A stretch of 64,000 nt of DNA from Rhizobium sp. P38BS-XIX (GCF_012641435.1 NZ_JABAIJ010000002.1:62001-126000); one strand, 5' to 3'; positions 1-10,323 are shown, numbered from the stretch's first letter. The notes: generated by a model from the sequence alone, not told the origin. Made by a program: numbers and translations.

Positions 1-69
1 CGATAATCGATGGCCTTCAATAAATCGCGAATGGCTTAATGTCGCGACATTGAAAGGCGGTTTCGGTTT

Positions 70-1377
70 TCAGCGATATTGGCCCGGAAAAACAATGTCC
101 TGATCAACGAGCACATTGAATTTATAGCCCGGCTGGATTTCCAGCGTCGGCTGCACGTCCATATTCCGCTGGATGGTCCGGCCGGCCACTCGCCCAAAGG
201 TCTCGGCAAAATTTCGCCTTGCCGCATCGGATGCCGTATCCTGATTGGCAAGCGTCGAGATCTGAGGCGCCGCCATGTCGATGCCCGTCCCGATCAGCGC
301 GATCATGATCGCCGAGCCGAAGGTTTTGAGATAGTGGTTGTTCACTTTCTCCTTAAAGCCGCCATAGCCTTCGGCATCCGTGCCGGCCATTCCGCCGATC
401 TGCAATGTCGACCCGTTCGGGAAGATGATATCGGACCACACGACAAGAACGCGGTTCTGCCCGAACGACACTTTGCTGTCGTAACGACCGAACAGTTTGG
501 TGCCCTGAGGGATCAGCAGGCGATGTCCTGTGGCGCTGTCATAGACATTCTGGCTGACCTGCGCGGTGATCCGCCCTGGGAGGTCAGAATTGATCCCCGA
601 AATCAATGTCGCCGGAATGACCGAACCTCGTTTCAATTCGTAGAGGGATTGTTGCGGCACGACGCGGTTCGACAGATATCCGAGCTCCTGGAGATCGGCA
701 TTGAAGAAGTCTTCCTTTGAACTCTGTCCGTTCGGATCGACGTTGTGGCCGCCCAGTCCGGCGCGCAAGGCCGCGGTGTAGAGATCGGACGCGTTTCCGT
801 TCGCGGGGGTTGTTGTCGGCATCCGACTCGTTCCGCTCTTATCGTTTTCCGACTGTGCTTCCAGCTTCCCTCGATCGATGGCAAGCGGCGCATCGAAGGC
901 GGAGTCTCGCGCCTGCATCCGGGCCATTCGCTGACGCTGTTGCTCGCGCAGAACCTGCTCCTGTTGCTCACGGGTGAGGCGCGCACGCCAAACCCTTTCC
1001 GACTCCAGTTCCGATCCGCGCTGCTGCTGTCCCTGCCCGGGCTGTGGCGTAAAGGTGTCTGCCATCTTCTCTTCGGCCTTCTTCGTCTCGACCGGCGTCG
1101 GCTGAAACGGCTCCTGCCTCTGTGGCTCGCCAATAATGCCGTCGCTGACGCCCCGCTTGATCTGGTCGGCATAGGTCGATGCAGGATTGCCCGAACTGGT
1201 GTCCGGACCGCTATCCTTGCCAAAGTAAAGCCCGCGCGAGGCAAGTCCAAAGAAGATGATGCCGAGAAAGGCAAGCAAAAGCACGATCGCGGCTATAACC
1301 GGAACGCGGTTCACGCGCTTGATGCCGGAGGTGGTCCGACTGTTTGCGGCACCACTCAGCTTGAGAGATTGCACCAT
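70..1377 (-). CDS. trbI: TrbI, VirB10-like conjugation channel protein
   Basis: Last gene of the trb operon. The 435-residue product is VirB10/TrbI-like. A short cytoplasmic head is followed by one membrane helix (about residues 25-47), then a proline- and glutamine-rich periplasmic stretch (about 90-150), then a conserved C-terminal beta-barrel domain containing the segments IPQGTKLFGRYDS and GYGGFKEKVNNHY typical of the family. VirB10 proteins span the envelope and join the outer-membrane core complex to the inner-membrane ATPases. It follows trbH by 11 bases on the same strand. Identification rests on domain order and operon position and is secure. Confidence 0.95.
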   Translation of the reverse strand: MVQSLKLSGAANSRTTSGIKRVNRVPVIAAIVLLLAFLGIIFFGLASRGLYFGKDSGPDTSSGNPASTYADQIKRGVSDGIIGEPQRQEPFQPTPVETKKAEEKMADTFTPQPGQGQQQRGSELESERVWRARLTREQQEQVLREQQRQRMARMQARDSAFDAPLAIDRGKLEAQSENDKSGTSRMPTTTPANGNASDLYTAALRAGLGGHNVDPNGQSSKEDFFNADLQELGYLSNRVVPQQSLYELKRGSVIPATLISGINSDLPGRITAQVSQNVYDSATGHRLLIPQGTKLFGRYDSKVSFGQNRVLVVWSDIIFPNGSTLQIGGMAGTDAEGYGGFKEKVNNHYLKTFGSAIMIALIGTGIDMAAPQISTLANQDTASDAARRNFAETFGRVAGRTIQRNMDVQPTLEIQPGYKFNVLVDQDIVFPGQYR

Positions 1378-1388
1378 GACGATCTCCC

Positions 1389-1868
1389 TTACCCGCGCCG
1401 CATAGAAGACAGAGCGCTTGCCGGTTTTGCACCCGATGTCGTCATGGTATAGGCCCGGCCGAGCTCGATGTTGCTCGTCGAGAGCCGTGCGAACACAAGC
1501 CCGTCATAGGGCGTGATCACATAGGCAAGCGAAATGACTGCCGCGCCGCCATCCGTCTTCTGATCAGTGACAACAGCGTAACCCCATCCCTTCAGCGCTG
1601 CCTCAAGCGCCTGTCCGAACGGTGAACCGTCCTGCTTGAGCGCAACGGTTGCCTTTCCCTGTCCGATCTGTTCGGCCAGACGGCTGACCATGTCGCCGGC
1701 AATAGCGCCTGCTGCTGGTCCCGACACCTCGGCCGGTGCTGCGCTGATGACAAGAGCCTCACTACCCATTGACTGGCATCCGGAAAGGAATATGGCGACA
1801 GCGAAGACGACGGCTGGGTGGCGCAAGGAACGGAGACCGCTCGGGCTGTGACGAAGGAGGTTCAGCAT
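1389..1868 (-). CDS. trbH: TrbH, conjugation lipoprotein
   Basis: A 159-residue predicted lipoprotein. The N-terminus is basic, a hydrophobic stretch follows, and a lipobox LSGC lies near residue 30, so lipidation at that cysteine and attachment to the outer membrane is expected. The mature part is small and alanine/glycine-rich without catalytic motifs. It lies between trbG (stop and start overlap) and trbI, the position of trbH in the Ti-plasmid-type trb operon. TrbH proteins are poorly conserved, so the symbol comes mostly from synteny plus the lipobox. Confidence 0.88.
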   Translation of the reverse strand: MLNLLRHSPSGLRSLRHPAVVFAVAIFLSGCQSMGSEALVISAAPAEVSGPAAGAIAGDMVSRLAEQIGQGKATVALKQDGSPFGQALEAALKGWGYAVVTDQKTDGGAAVISLAYVITPYDGLVFARLSTSNIELGRAYTMTTSGAKPASALSSMRRG

Positions 1869-2734
1869 TACCGCCCTCCCCTGCTGATCGTCACCTTCTG
1901 CTGTTTCCAGCCGACGCCCGAGATAAGGACAGCGCGGTCGACATCGTAGTCGACCACCATCATATTGTTCCTCATGCGATAGTTGACGATTCGGTTCTGG
2001 CCGCCAGAGACGACGAAGAGAACCGGTGCATCCTGTCCGGAGATCGACTGCGGAAACTGGATGTATGTTTTCTGCCCATCTGAATAGACCCGTGTTGGCC
2101 GCCAGCGCGCACTGCCCGAGACGGAATACGCAAAGCTCAGGTGCTCGGCAGGAACGCCGGCGCCGGGCATGGTGCCGGCGTCGAGCCGCGCGTTGACGTC
2201 GGCAAATTTTGCCGAGACGTCCTCGGGGTATTCAAAACCAACGCGCGCCATATACTCATTGGGATTGGATTTCAGCTGGATGTGATAGGTCCGCCGCGAC
2301 GTCGTCACGACCATCGAGGTGACCAGACCCGGCTCCGAAGGCTTGACGATCAGGTGGATCGCCTGCCCGCCTGTGGTGCCGGAGGTTGCCGGCTCTACTT
2401 TCCAGCGCACGGTGTCGCCGACCAGAACATCGCGAACGACTTCGCCACCCTCAAGCTCGATGTCGCAGACCTGCAGCGGCGAGCAGACGACGGACGGCTG
2501 CGCTTCACCATAAAGGAAGATCACCTTTCCATCCGCTCCTTTCGTCACGAGGCCCCGGCTTCCGCGCCATTGTGTCGAAATCCCCATACCTTTTGCCTCG
2601 TTCGCCGTAACGCCATCGGCGGTGAGAGCAGCAGACGAGACAAAGATGGAAGAGGCGGCAACGGCGATGATAATGATGGCGGCGCTTATCGCGGCCCGTG
2701 ACGGTTTGTGTAATCTTTTCATGCTCGGGGCCAT
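1868..2734 (-). CDS. trbG: TrbG, VirB9-like conjugation protein
   Basis: VirB9/TrbG/CagX-family component of the outer-membrane core complex. An N-terminal hydrophobic signal segment ([15 protein letters not shown]) is followed by a beta-rich periplasmic region and the C-terminal VirB9 domain with [13 protein letters not shown] and PVLFVV, the part that contacts VirB7/VirB10-type partners. The frame is open back to 2758, inside trbF. I prefer the ATG at 2734 just after the trbF stop; the next ATG at 2722 (MKRLHKP) would give an even cleaner signal peptide. It sits between trbF and trbH in canonical order. Confidence 0.92.
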   Translation of the reverse strand: MAPSMKRLHKPSRAAISAAIIIIAVAASSIFVSSAALTADGVTANEAKGMGISTQWRGSRGLVTKGADGKVIFLYGEAQPSVVCSPLQVCDIELEGGEVVRDVLVGDTVRWKVEPATSGTTGGQAIHLIVKPSEPGLVTSMVVTTSRRTYHIQLKSNPNEYMARVGFEYPEDVSAKFADVNARLDAGTMPGAGVPAEHLSFAYSVSGSARWRPTRVYSDGQKTYIQFPQSISGQDAPVLFVVSGGQNRIVNYRMRNNMMVVDYDVDRAVLISGVGWKQQKVTISRGGR

Positions 2735-2739
2735 GCCTT

Positions 2740-3402
2740 TCAAAGCTGTGCTGTCCAATCGAAATCGCGTAGATACAGGCCGATGGGATTGAGGCGGACG
2801 ACGCCTTCGTCCTGGGGCGGCGTCAAGGTCACGGTGGCGATGCCGCGGAAGCGGCGCGTGGCGGTTTCATTGCCGCGGCGGTCGCGTTCGAACTCGGTCC
2901 AGTCCATCTGGTAGCTCTGGTTCGAGAGTGCAACGATGTTGTTAACCTCGATGGCTACTGTCGCGGTCTTCGCCTTTTCGAAGGGCGAATTCGAGCGAAA
3001 CCAGGCGTTGACCTTTTCGGTCGCAGGATCCGAGGTGCGGAGCAGACCATAGGTCCGGTCGATATATTGCTTCTGCACGACTGCATCCGGCGTGACCGAT
3101 CGGAAGTTCGACACGAAACTACCGAGCGTAGCGCGCACCACGCGCGGATCGGCATATTCGATCTGCTGCGGGAAGCCGGCATTGATCGCTGTGCCAAGTT
3201 TGTCGACTTCGACGATATAAGGGACCAGCTTGACCTGCGTACTCTGGTAGAGCGCGTAACCGAAACCGACGAGGGCCATGGTCATTCCGGCGATACCGAC
3301 GATGCGCCAGGCGGCGGCCGCTTTGACGTACGAGCCGTAGCGCTCGTTCCACTCGCTTCGCGCGGCCATATAAGGATTATCGGGGATATTTCGACCGGCC
3401 AT
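2740..3402 (-). CDS. trbF: TrbF, VirB8-like conjugation protein
   Basis: VirB8-family assembly factor of about 220 residues. A short cytoplasmic N-terminus with [19 protein letters not shown] is followed by one membrane helix ([18 protein letters not shown]) and a periplasmic VirB8 fold with the segment [19 protein letters not shown] and the terminal motif [12 protein letters not shown]. The start was set at the ATG at 3402 because GGAGG lies 9 bases upstream; a GTG at 3420 that overlaps the trbL stop (GTGA) is the alternative. VirB8 proteins nucleate the channel in the inner membrane. Position between trbL and trbG agrees. Confidence 0.93.
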   Translation of the reverse strand: MAGRNIPDNPYMAARSEWNERYGSYVKAAAAWRIVGIAGMTMALVGFGYALYQSTQVKLVPYIVEVDKLGTAINAGFPQQIEYADPRVVRATLGSFVSNFRSVTPDAVVQKQYIDRTYGLLRTSDPATEKVNAWFRSNSPFEKAKTATVAIEVNNIVALSNQSYQMDWTEFERDRRGNETATRRFRGIATVTLTPPQDEGVVRLNPIGLYLRDFDWTAQL

Positions 3403-3416
3403 GTTATCAGCCTCCG

Positions 3417-4607
3417 TCACTTGTTTTCATTGATCGATGGCGGAGGATGTGGTGTGCCGGCCCGACCCGAGGGCTGATCGAGCTTGGCATTGGCTAGGCC
3501 GAGCATCGATCCGGCATAGGCGCCTGGCGAGCCGATCGCCTTCTCTTTTGCCGCCGAGCCGACGGCACCCGCCGCTCCGCCGATGCCGGCCTGCATGCCA
3601 CGGAGCGCAGCACTGCCGAGGGATGCTCCCCCTGCCCTTGCCGTAGTCGCGGCCTGAAACCCTCTGCTTGCCGCGGCTGTTGCCAAAAATCCGGCGCCCG
3701 CCGCAAAGGATGCGGCCTGTGCACCGTGGCGGATCGCTTCCATGCCGCCGCCGACCGATGCGCCCTGGACCACACCCTGCAGAATTGGCGGCACGTACAT
3801 GGCGATGACGAAGACGACAACGGAGATACCGGCAATCGCCAGCGTGGTGATGAACTGCTCCGATGTTGCGGTGGGCGCCTCGGCAAGACCGAGCAGGATG
3901 TCGGAGCCGATCTTGGCGATCATCACCAGCGCCATCAGCTTCATGCCGACGGCGAAGGCATAGACTAGATACTTGATCGCAAAGTCCTTGGTGTAGGTCG
4001 ATCCTCCCAAGCCAAGCATGATCATACCGGCGAGCAGGCCGACATACATCTCGACCATGACGGCGACGAAGATCGCGGCGACGAGCGAGAAGCAGACAAC
4101 GACGACGACCATGGCGAAAACAGCGGCGATCGCCAGGGAATTATCCTCGAACAGCCCGAACTTTGCCTGTTCCGACATTTTTTCCGCGACACGAATACCG
4201 GCATCGAAAATGTTGGCAGGAGACGCGGAGCCGCCGCCAACGCCGATCTGATAGAGGCTGTCGACGACGGCCTTCGCGAACTCCGGCCCCTTATCGAGGA
4301 TGAAGGCGAACAGGCCGATGAACATGATGCGTTTGACGAGCTCAGCAAACCAGCTATCGAGCGAGGCGGCGTTGAGCGCCAGCCAAACGGCAGCGATCCC
4401 AATCTCGATGCCAGCGAGGATCCAGAACAGCGAGCGAGCTGCATTCATCACCGTCGTCTCCCAGCCCTTGGCGGCGGCGACGACGGAATTTTCAAGTGTG
4501 GTCAGGACCTGGCCCTGTTGTGCCAGCGCCGGCGTGGTCGCCAGCAGGACGAGCGCGATCACAATAATCGTGCGCTCCATCGAGCGGAAAAAAGAGGCAG
4601 CTACCAT
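3417..4607 (-). CDS. trbL: TrbL, VirB6-like polytopic conjugation protein
   Basis: A 396-residue polytopic inner-membrane protein of the TrbL/VirB6 family. It opens with a signal-like segment ([16 protein letters not shown]), followed by several membrane helices between about residues 55 and 285 and a small glycine/alanine-rich cytoplasmic tail, the usual TrbL layout. The start overlaps the end of trbJ by seven bases; an internal ATG at 4580 is possible. trbK, which separates trbJ from trbL in Ti-type operons, is missing. VirB6 relatives form part of the DNA path through the inner membrane. Confidence 0.93.
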   Translation of the reverse strand: MVAASFFRSMERTIIVIALVLLATTPALAQQGQVLTTLENSVVAAAKGWETTVMNAARSLFWILAGIEIGIAAVWLALNAASLDSWFAELVKRIMFIGLFAFILDKGPEFAKAVVDSLYQIGVGGGSASPANIFDAGIRVAEKMSEQAKFGLFEDNSLAIAAVFAMVVVVVCFSLVAAIFVAVMVEMYVGLLAGMIMLGLGGSTYTKDFAIKYLVYAFAVGMKLMALVMIAKIGSDILLGLAEAPTATSEQFITTLAIAGISVVVFVIAMYVPPILQGVVQGASVGGGMEAIRHGAQAASFAAGAGFLATAAASRGFQAATTARAGGASLGSAALRGMQAGIGGAAGAVGSAAKEKAIGSPGAYAGSMLGLANAKLDQPSGRAGTPHPPPSINENK

Positions 4608-5413
4608 CGCGGCTTCATCTCCTGTCCCCCTCGAATATCGCCGCTGAAATTCCCGCCAAAAAACTGTTCGCGACGCGCTTGCGCCAGATCCTTTTGTGCC
4701 TGTTCGGACTGATACCAGGTGCCCATCATTGTCATCTGCTGGGAGACCAGACCCCGGAGTTTTTGCATCTGGGCGACCTGCTGCGCCGCGATCTCGTGTC
4801 CGACCTGAAGCGCCTTCATCTGACCATCGGCGGACTCCGACATCGACCTGAGCTGCGACATGGTGCTTTCCTCACTCGAAAATTGTTCGGCCGTCAGATT
4901 GGCCGCCTTCAGTGTGCCGGCGATCGTGTCGCGATTGGTGTCGGACCAGTTCTGATAAGTCGAAGAAAAGCTCGCACCATCGGGCAGGTTGCTCTTCATG
5001 GCGGCAAAGCTCTGAAACCGCTGCTTGAGGACATCGTCGACATTGCCCATGGAGAAGGCGACGCCTTGGCCCTGCTTGACGACGGTCTGTAGATTGTTCA
5101 GATCGCTTTCGACCTGGCCCCAGATGTGGTTCGGAAGCTGCGCGGTGTTCTGCAGCATGTTCTTGTAAACGTTGAGCTGGTTCTGAATCTGCTCGGCGAG
5201 CTGCGAGATCTGGGTGATTTGGTTGTTGACCTCTTCGGTCGACTTGCCGACGAGGCTGATCAGTTCGCTATTGTTGGCAAGTTGCGTCCATTCGGTCGCC
5301 TGTCCCGTGACGCCGCCGGCCCATGCGGCAAGGGGGAAAACGGAAGAAAACGCGATGGCGGGACCCAATACCGCATACAAAATCTTACTCGGTGGACAAA
5401 AGCATTTCGGCAT
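4601..5413 (-). CDS. trbJ: TrbJ, VirB5-like conjugation protein
   Basis: A 270-residue secreted protein with a signal peptide (ILYAVLGPAIAFSSVFPLAAWA) and a mature part that is almost all helical, rich in glutamine and serine (NNQITQISQLAEQIQNQLN), as in VirB5/TrbJ pilus-associated proteins. The ATG at 5413 gives the signal peptide directly; the open frame further upstream is only the shadow of trbE. The gene begins inside the 3' end of trbE (29-base overlap) and runs straight into trbL, so translational coupling is likely. TrbJ has a role in pilus assembly and contact with the recipient. Confidence 0.92.
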   Translation of the reverse strand: MPKCFCPPSKILYAVLGPAIAFSSVFPLAAWAGGVTGQATEWTQLANNSELISLVGKSTEEVNNQITQISQLAEQIQNQLNVYKNMLQNTAQLPNHIWGQVESDLNNLQTVVKQGQGVAFSMGNVDDVLKQRFQSFAAMKSNLPDGASFSSTYQNWSDTNRDTIAGTLKAANLTAEQFSSEESTMSQLRSMSESADGQMKALQVGHEIAAQQVAQMQKLRGLVSQQMTMMGTWYQSEQAQKDLAQARREQFFGGNFSGDIRGGQEMKPRW

Positions 5414-7847
5414 GACCAATCCCCCTTTGCTGGAGCCAATGGAGAGGCCAGGCGGCCCCATGTTCAAGATACAGAGCGCGGATGCGCTTGAGGTCTTCCT
5501 TTCCGGACGCCCCGACAAAGGAGAGCGCGACGGGTCCGAGCGCCATGTCGAAAAGCCGTCGACCCTCTGGCGAGACGACGTAGTAGTCCCGCTTCGGGAT
5601 CGCCGTTGCGACGATCTCGATCTGCCGTTCATTGAAGCCGATGCGCTCGTAAAACTCGCGCGTCCCGGACTCGCGTGCAGCACCATTCGGCAGGCAGATC
5701 TTGGTCGGGCAGGATTCCTTCAACACATCGATGATTCCAGACCGCTCCGCATCAGAGATTGATTGGGTGGCGAGCACCACGGCACAATTGGCCTTGCGCA
5801 GCACCTTCAGCCATTCTCTGATCTTTTCGCGGAACACCGGATGGCCAAGCATCAGCCAGGCCTCGTCGAGGATGATGAGGCTGGGCGCGCCGGTCAGACG
5901 CTTTTCGATGCGTCGAAAGAGATAGGTGAGCACAGGCACAAGATTGCGCTCGCCCATGTTCATCAGGTCCTCGATCTCGAAGCACTGGAACGCACCCAGC
6001 GCCAAACCGTCTTGCTCGGCGTCGAGAAGCTGCCCCATAGGGCCATCAACCGTGTAGTGATGCAGGGCGTCCTTGATCTCACGCATCTGGACGCCGGATA
6101 CGAAGTCGGAGAGCGAGCGCCCGCTTGATTCCGCCATCAGCCCGATCTGTCGGGAAATCGCATTGCGAAAATCGGGAGTGACCGTCACACCCTGCAGCGC
6201 GACCAGCGTTTCGATCCATTCGGACGCCCAGGCGCGGTCCGCATCGGAGAAGAGGTCAGCCAGCGGGCAGAAGGCCAGTGCCCTGCCCTCCCCCGGTCCC
6301 GGCACATCGCCACCGATCTGGTAGTGATCGGCGCCGATCCCAAGCGCCAGCGGCAGCATCGAGCCGCCTTTGTCGAAGGCGAAGATCTGTGCATCGCCAT
6401 AGCGCCGGAATTGAGCGGCGATCAGAGAAAGCAGGGTTGATTTGCCCGATCCGGTCGGACCGAAGATCAGGGAGTGGCCGACATCGTCAACATGCAAGTT
6501 GAGCCGGAAGGGTGTCGATCCACTGGCGACCTGCATCAGCGGAGGCGATGCGGGTGGATAATACGGGCAAGGTGCTACCGGGCTTCCCGACCAGATCGAA
6601 TTGAGCGGGATGAGGTCGGCGAGATTGCGCGTGGTGATCAATGGCTCGCGGATATTGGCATAGGAGACGCCTGGCAGGCTGCCGATAAAGGCATCGGTGG
6701 CGTTGATTGTCTCGATCCGTGCACCAAAACCTTCAGCCTGGATCAGGCGGCGCACTGCCTCACACTTCTCCTGCAGGCTTAGCTGGTCCTCATCAAACAG
6801 GACAATGACCGGGGTGTAATAGCCGTAAGCCACAAGCTGCGACGATGCTTCTGCGATCGCGTCCTCCGTCTCTGCCACCATCAACATGGCGTCCTGGTCA
6901 AGCGACCGCGACTGCGTCTGGAAGAGCTGATCGAAGAATGGTCGGACCTTCTGTTGCCATTTCTTGCGGGTGCGCTCCAACCTGACGCGGGCCTCCTCGG
7001 CGTCGAGGAATAAGAAGCGGGATGACCAGCGATAGGTGAGCGGCATCAGGTCGAGACTGTTGAGGATCCCCGGCCAGCTTTCCGCCGGCAGGCCGTCGAT
7101 TGCGACAACGCCAAGCAACCGGTTTTCGACCAGTGGCGTCAGACCGTGCTGCAGCTCGGCCGTCACCAGCCAGTCGAGATACATCGGGATGTCTGGCAGA
7201 CGCACCGGGTGGCTCTCACCGGTGATGCAAAAGCGGATGAACTGGAAGAGCTCATCGTAACGAGCGAAACGATCACCCCCGCGCTCCGGCGTATCGCGTG
7301 TCACCATCCGCCGGACCGACACGATATTGCCGAGATACTGTTCGATCTCGCGGATCGAGGCCAGAAAGCTTTCGATAGCCTTGTCGGCATAGGTAGCGGA
7401 TCGGCTGCCAATATCGGAATAGACATAGCGTGTCAGTCCGGACCGCCGCGGCTCCGGTGGACGCCAGGTCAGGATCAGGGCATGGCGGCTTTCGTAGTGT
7501 CCTTTCTCCTTCTGGAAATGGGCGCGCCGCTCGGCATCGATGGCGCGGGTGACCGGATCGGGGAAATGACTGGCCTCCGCCGTTGGATAATCCCCCGTCG
7601 GGACCCTGATGGCCTCCACCTGGATCATCCAGCCGGAGCCGAGGCGCGACAGGATGGCATTGATCTGTCGCGATACCTCGTTGCGCTCGGCGTCCGTCGA
7701 ACTTTCGCTATCGGGACCGGCAAAATACCAACCCGCCATCAGCGAGCCGTCCTTCAGGAGAATGACGCCGTTGTCGACGAGCCCGGCGTACGGAACGAGA
7801 TCGGCAAAAGACGGCCCGGAATGGCGGAAGAATTTGAGAGCAACCAT
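5385..7847 (-). CDS. trbE: TrbE, VirB4-like conjugation ATPase
   Basis: A VirB4/TrbE/CagE-family ATPase of 820 residues. The Walker A motif is IFGPTGSGKSTLLS near residue 460 and the Walker B motif is PSLIILDEAWLMLG near residue 640. Both the N-terminal CagE_TrbE_VirB domain and the C-terminal hexamerising motor are present. The ATG at 7847 (MVALKFF) was chosen because GAGGG lies about nine bases upstream; the longer frame begins at 7874 inside trbD. This is the membrane-associated motor that drives pilin extraction and substrate transport. Confidence 0.95.
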   Translation of the reverse strand: MVALKFFRHSGPSFADLVPYAGLVDNGVILLKDGSLMAGWYFAGPDSESSTDAERNEVSRQINAILSRLGSGWMIQVEAIRVPTGDYPTAEASHFPDPVTRAIDAERRAHFQKEKGHYESRHALILTWRPPEPRRSGLTRYVYSDIGSRSATYADKAIESFLASIREIEQYLGNIVSVRRMVTRDTPERGGDRFARYDELFQFIRFCITGESHPVRLPDIPMYLDWLVTAELQHGLTPLVENRLLGVVAIDGLPAESWPGILNSLDLMPLTYRWSSRFLFLDAEEARVRLERTRKKWQQKVRPFFDQLFQTQSRSLDQDAMLMVAETEDAIAEASSQLVAYGYYTPVIVLFDEDQLSLQEKCEAVRRLIQAEGFGARIETINATDAFIGSLPGVSYANIREPLITTRNLADLIPLNSIWSGSPVAPCPYYPPASPPLMQVASGSTPFRLNLHVDDVGHSLIFGPTGSGKSTLLSLIAAQFRRYGDAQIFAFDKGGSMLPLALGIGADHYQIGGDVPGPGEGRALAFCPLADLFSDADRAWASEWIETLVALQGVTVTPDFRNAISRQIGLMAESSGRSLSDFVSGVQMREIKDALHHYTVDGPMGQLLDAEQDGLALGAFQCFEIEDLMNMGERNLVPVLTYLFRRIEKRLTGAPSLIILDEAWLMLGHPVFREKIREWLKVLRKANCAVVLATQSISDAERSGIIDVLKESCPTKICLPNGAARESGTREFYERIGFNERQIEIVATAIPKRDYYVVSPEGRRLFDMALGPVALSFVGASGKEDLKRIRALYLEHGAAWPLHWLQQRGIGHAEMLLSTE

Positions 7848-7858
7848 ATCGTTTTCCC

Positions 7859-8158
7859 TCAGTAACTGCGCCACGGCGACGATGTTGCGCGGTAGAGCGT
7901 CTTGTAGGAAATATGCCTGATATAGACCCTCCGCATCAGTGGATCGGCCTTGGCCATCAAGCGAAGTGTCGCGACCGCGACCAGCCAGACAGCGACGCCA
8001 AACAGTGCCGCATACCAGGTCAGGACGACGAAGATCAGGATGACGACGGCGAGCGCCGTCACTAGGACAAGCTCGCGATCGGCGCCCATCAACAGGTTGG
8101 GACGCGATAGTGCCCGATGCACCCGCGACCGAGTGAGGTTAGAAGAGGCTTCAGCCAC
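7859..8158 (-). CDS. trbD: TrbD, VirB3-like conjugation protein
   Basis: A 99-residue VirB3/TrbD protein. The conserved start [19 protein letters not shown] is followed by two close membrane helices ([33 protein letters not shown]) and the tail [12 protein letters not shown]. VirB3 proteins sit in the inner membrane and work with VirB4, whose gene follows at once. The start overlaps trbC by eight bases. Length, hydropathy and position agree with the family. Confidence 0.94.
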   Translation of the reverse strand: MAEASSNLTRSRVHRALSRPNLLMGADRELVLVTALAVVILIFVVLTWYAALFGVAVWLVAVATLRLMAKADPLMRRVYIRHISYKTLYRATSSPWRSY

Positions 8159-8561
8159 AAGCCCCCTCCCCTACTATCGACGACGTCGTCACAGGTGCAG
8201 AGAGCGTGGGAGTAGCACCTGCCTCGGCATGGTGCTGGCCGATCGAGGCGCCGGTTGCGCCGAACAGCGCGACGATCTGGGTGGCGCCGAGAAGAACGCC
8301 GCCAACCAGGGCCACATAGCAGAGGCGGCGAGCAAAATCGTTGAGTTCCCCACCAAAGATCAGCATAGCGCCGGCGATCGCGACCGCCGCAAGGGCAATG
8401 AACCCCGCGACGGGGCCGGTGATCGACTGCTGGATTTGTTGCAGCGGCGTTTCCCACGGAAGGCCGCCACCGCCCGAGGACGCCAATACGGGCTCCGAAA
8501 GGCTGAAGGAGATGGCGGCGAACGTGATGAGCGCGAGAATGAGATGGGTCTTACGCGACAT
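8151..8561 (-). CDS. trbC: TrbC, VirB2-like pilin
   Basis: VirB2/TrbC-type propilin of 136 residues. A signal sequence ([23 protein letters not shown]) is followed by the two-helix pilin core ([25 protein letters not shown] and [22 protein letters not shown]). The ATG at 8561 was chosen over 8585 because GAGG stands just upstream and the signal peptide then begins correctly. The C-terminal extension of about 30 residues after the second helix is expected to be removed in maturation. It lies between trbB and trbD. Confidence 0.93.
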   Translation of the reverse strand: MSRKTHLILALITFAAISFSLSEPVLASSGGGGLPWETPLQQIQQSITGPVAGFIALAAVAIAGAMLIFGGELNDFARRLCYVALVGGVLLGATQIVALFGATGASIGQHHAEAGATPTLSAPVTTSSIVGEGACG

Positions 8562-9522
8562 GGCTGTCCTCATCGATCTGGGCACAGTGTTCGGTTTCGT
8601 AGTGGTTGTTGCGATAACCCTTCACGTGGATCACCTCGCGGACCCGCCTTCCCGTCCCCGTTCGTTCGATGGAGACGACGAGATCGACCGCCTCGCCGAT
8701 TACCCCCTGCATTGGTTGATGGGTGGCCTCGGCAGTCAGCTGTTCCAGCCGGCGCAGCGCCGACATAGCCGTGTTGGAATGGATCGTTGTGACCCCGCCT
8801 GGATGCCCGGTGTTCCAAGCTTTCAGGAGGGTTAGCGCTGCGCCGTCGCGGACCTCGCCGACAATGATCCGATCGGGCCGCAGTCGCATTGTGCTTTTCA
8901 GCAGGCGCGCCATATCGATCGTATCGCTGGTATGCAGGCAGACCGCGTTTTCGGCGGCGCACTGGATTTCGGCGGTATCCTCCAGGATCACCATCCGATC
9001 GTCGGGCGCCGCTGAAACGATTTCCGCGATGATCGCGTTTGCCAGCGCCGTCTTGCCTGAGGCGGTGCCGCCGGAAATCACGATATTCATGCGAGCATCG
9101 ATCGCGCTGCGGATGGCTGAAGCCTGCTCCTTCGTCACCACCTTCAACGTCACATATTCGTCAAGCGGGATGAGTCGCGAGGCGCGGCGACGGATCGCAA
9201 AGGTAGGGCCGGACACCACGGGCGGGAGCAGACCCTCGAAGCGATGACCACCGATGGGCAACTCGCCGGAAATGATCGGGCGCTCAAGATCTGCCTGCGA
9301 CTGCAGCGCGTGGGCGACGCTGCCGATGACGACCTCCGCGGCCGCTGGTGTCATGACGCCGGCTTCGGCTACACCTTGACCGAGACGTTCAATGAACACG
9401 CGACCGTCTGGATTGAGCATGATCTCGACAACCAATGCGTCCTCAAGCGCGATGCAAATTCGGTCGCCAAGCGCGTCCTGAAGCTTTCGAATCAATCTCG
9501 TGTGGGAGCGAAGCTGCGTCAC
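8551..9522 (-). CDS. trbB: TrbB, VirB11-like ATPase
   Basis: VirB11/TrbB hexameric traffic ATPase of 323 residues. The Walker A motif is [16 protein letters not shown]. The Asp box ([11 protein letters not shown]), the Walker B region ([16 protein letters not shown]) and the His box ([18 protein letters not shown]) follow in order. The GTG at 9522 was chosen: it gives the conserved start [14 protein letters not shown] and overlaps the traI stop as GTGA, so trbB is probably coupled to traI. It supplies energy for switching between pilus assembly and DNA transfer. Confidence 0.95.
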   Translation of the reverse strand: MTQLRSHTRLIRKLQDALGDRICIALEDALVVEIMLNPDGRVFIERLGQGVAEAGVMTPAAAEVVIGSVAHALQSQADLERPIISGELPIGGHRFEGLLPPVVSGPTFAIRRRASRLIPLDEYVTLKVVTKEQASAIRSAIDARMNIVISGGTASGKTALANAIIAEIVSAAPDDRMVILEDTAEIQCAAENAVCLHTSDTIDMARLLKSTMRLRPDRIIVGEVRDGAALTLLKAWNTGHPGGVTTIHSNTAMSALRRLEQLTAEATHQPMQGVIGEAVDLVVSIERTGTGRRVREVIHVKGYRNNHYETEHCAQIDEDSHVA

Positions 9523-10157
9523 GCCGCGCTCCTTCCAGAGAGACCTGCCGCAGAGGAGAGCGTGGACCAATAATTCGACGGACGAACGGTTTTGAAGCTC
9601 TCCTGGTCTGCTGGAAGTGCGCCGGCAATGGCGACGGTATTGCCAATTGGCACAGGTTCACCCAACCGGCTCATTGGCCATCCCGCCCGGTTCAGGATGC
9701 GCTCGAACCGCAAATCGGTCGCGGTAACGATCTTGTCGTAGCCATTCGCCATCGACCATTCGATGATGCCGGCAAACATGGTCAGTGTTGCAAGGTGAAG
9801 CTGACCCTCCCCCCTGCCCGCGGGCAAAGTCGTATCAACGCAGAAGCGGGAGCTCTCGATCATCGCAGGGGTCGCATTGAGCGAGCCATCCGCGAGGAGC
9901 CGCGGAAACGTCCGCTCCAGCATTGTCGGTCCCAGTGCGGGAAGCAGGCGCGCGCACCCGACGACCTTATCGCCGTCGAAGGTCGCGAGAATGTAGGTCG
10001 GGTTCAGGTCGTCGTACTGATCCCTCTCGCCACCATTGACGACAGTGACGTTCCATTCGAGGCGCCCGCCGAAGACATCAGCGCGCAGCCGATACATCTG
10101 GTTCAGAAGATTTTGATGCTCGACATATCCGTCGGGCGAGATGGTGAGGATCTGCAT
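9519..10157 (-). CDS. traI: TraI, LuxI-type acyl-homoserine-lactone synthase
   Basis: A 212-residue autoinducer synthase. Family landmarks present are the N-terminal RADVFGGRLEWNV segment, the YDDLNPTYILAT and GCARLLPALGPTML segments, and ESSRFCVD with the invariant E and R. The start at 10157 (MQILTISPDG) gives the usual length; the upstream part of the frame lies in the promoter region with the tra-boxes. In Ti and related rhizobial plasmids TraI makes the signal that activates TraR, which in turn activates traI-trb and repABC. No traR lies in this window; in rhizobial class I plasmids it usually follows trbI, just outside position 1. Confidence 0.95.
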   Translation of the reverse strand: MQILTISPDGYVEHQNLLNQMYRLRADVFGGRLEWNVTVVNGGERDQYDDLNPTYILATFDGDKVVGCARLLPALGPTMLERTFPRLLADGSLNATPAMIESSRFCVDTTLPAGRGEGQLHLATLTMFAGIIEWSMANGYDKIVTATDLRFERILNRAGWPMSRLGEPVPIGNTVAIAGALPADQESFKTVRPSNYWSTLSSAAGLSGRSAA

Positions 10158-10217
10158 CCTTATCTCCGTGTGAACTTTGTCAGGCGGGATGAAGATCATC
10201 TCAAACCACGATTGGCC

Positions 10218-10235
10218 ATCTGCAGATCTGCAGGA
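10218..10235. promoter_or_regulatory. tra-box-like palindrome 1, traI-proximal
   Basis: A perfect 14-bp palindrome CTGCAGATCTGCAG (10220-10233) forms the core of an 18-bp element very like the TraR-binding tra-box of Ti plasmids (consensus core GTGCAGATCTGCAC). It lies about 60 bp upstream of the traI start and faces the repA remnant on the other side. Binding by a TraR-type regulator is inferred from similarity and position. Confidence 0.75.
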
Positions 10236-10305
10236 TGTGATTCTGTTGAGTCGGGGAGTCGAGGCGCGGCTCAGGCCACCATGCGGACGCAAAACCGGCC
10301 ATATT

Positions 10306-10323
10306 TTCTGCAGATCTGCAGTT
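10306..10323. promoter_or_regulatory. tra-box-like palindrome 2, rep-proximal
   Basis: A second copy of the same perfect 14-bp palindrome CTGCAGATCTGCAG (10308-10321), 88 bp from the first. The two boxes sit between the divergent traI-trb and rep operons, as in Ti plasmids, where TraR activates both conjugation and repABC copy number. It is about 200 bp upstream of the repA remnant. Confidence 0.75.

Noticed and set aside
70..9570. Numerous plus-strand frames opposite the trb genes
   Set aside because: They are antisense shadows of the well-supported trb genes, with no family motifs.
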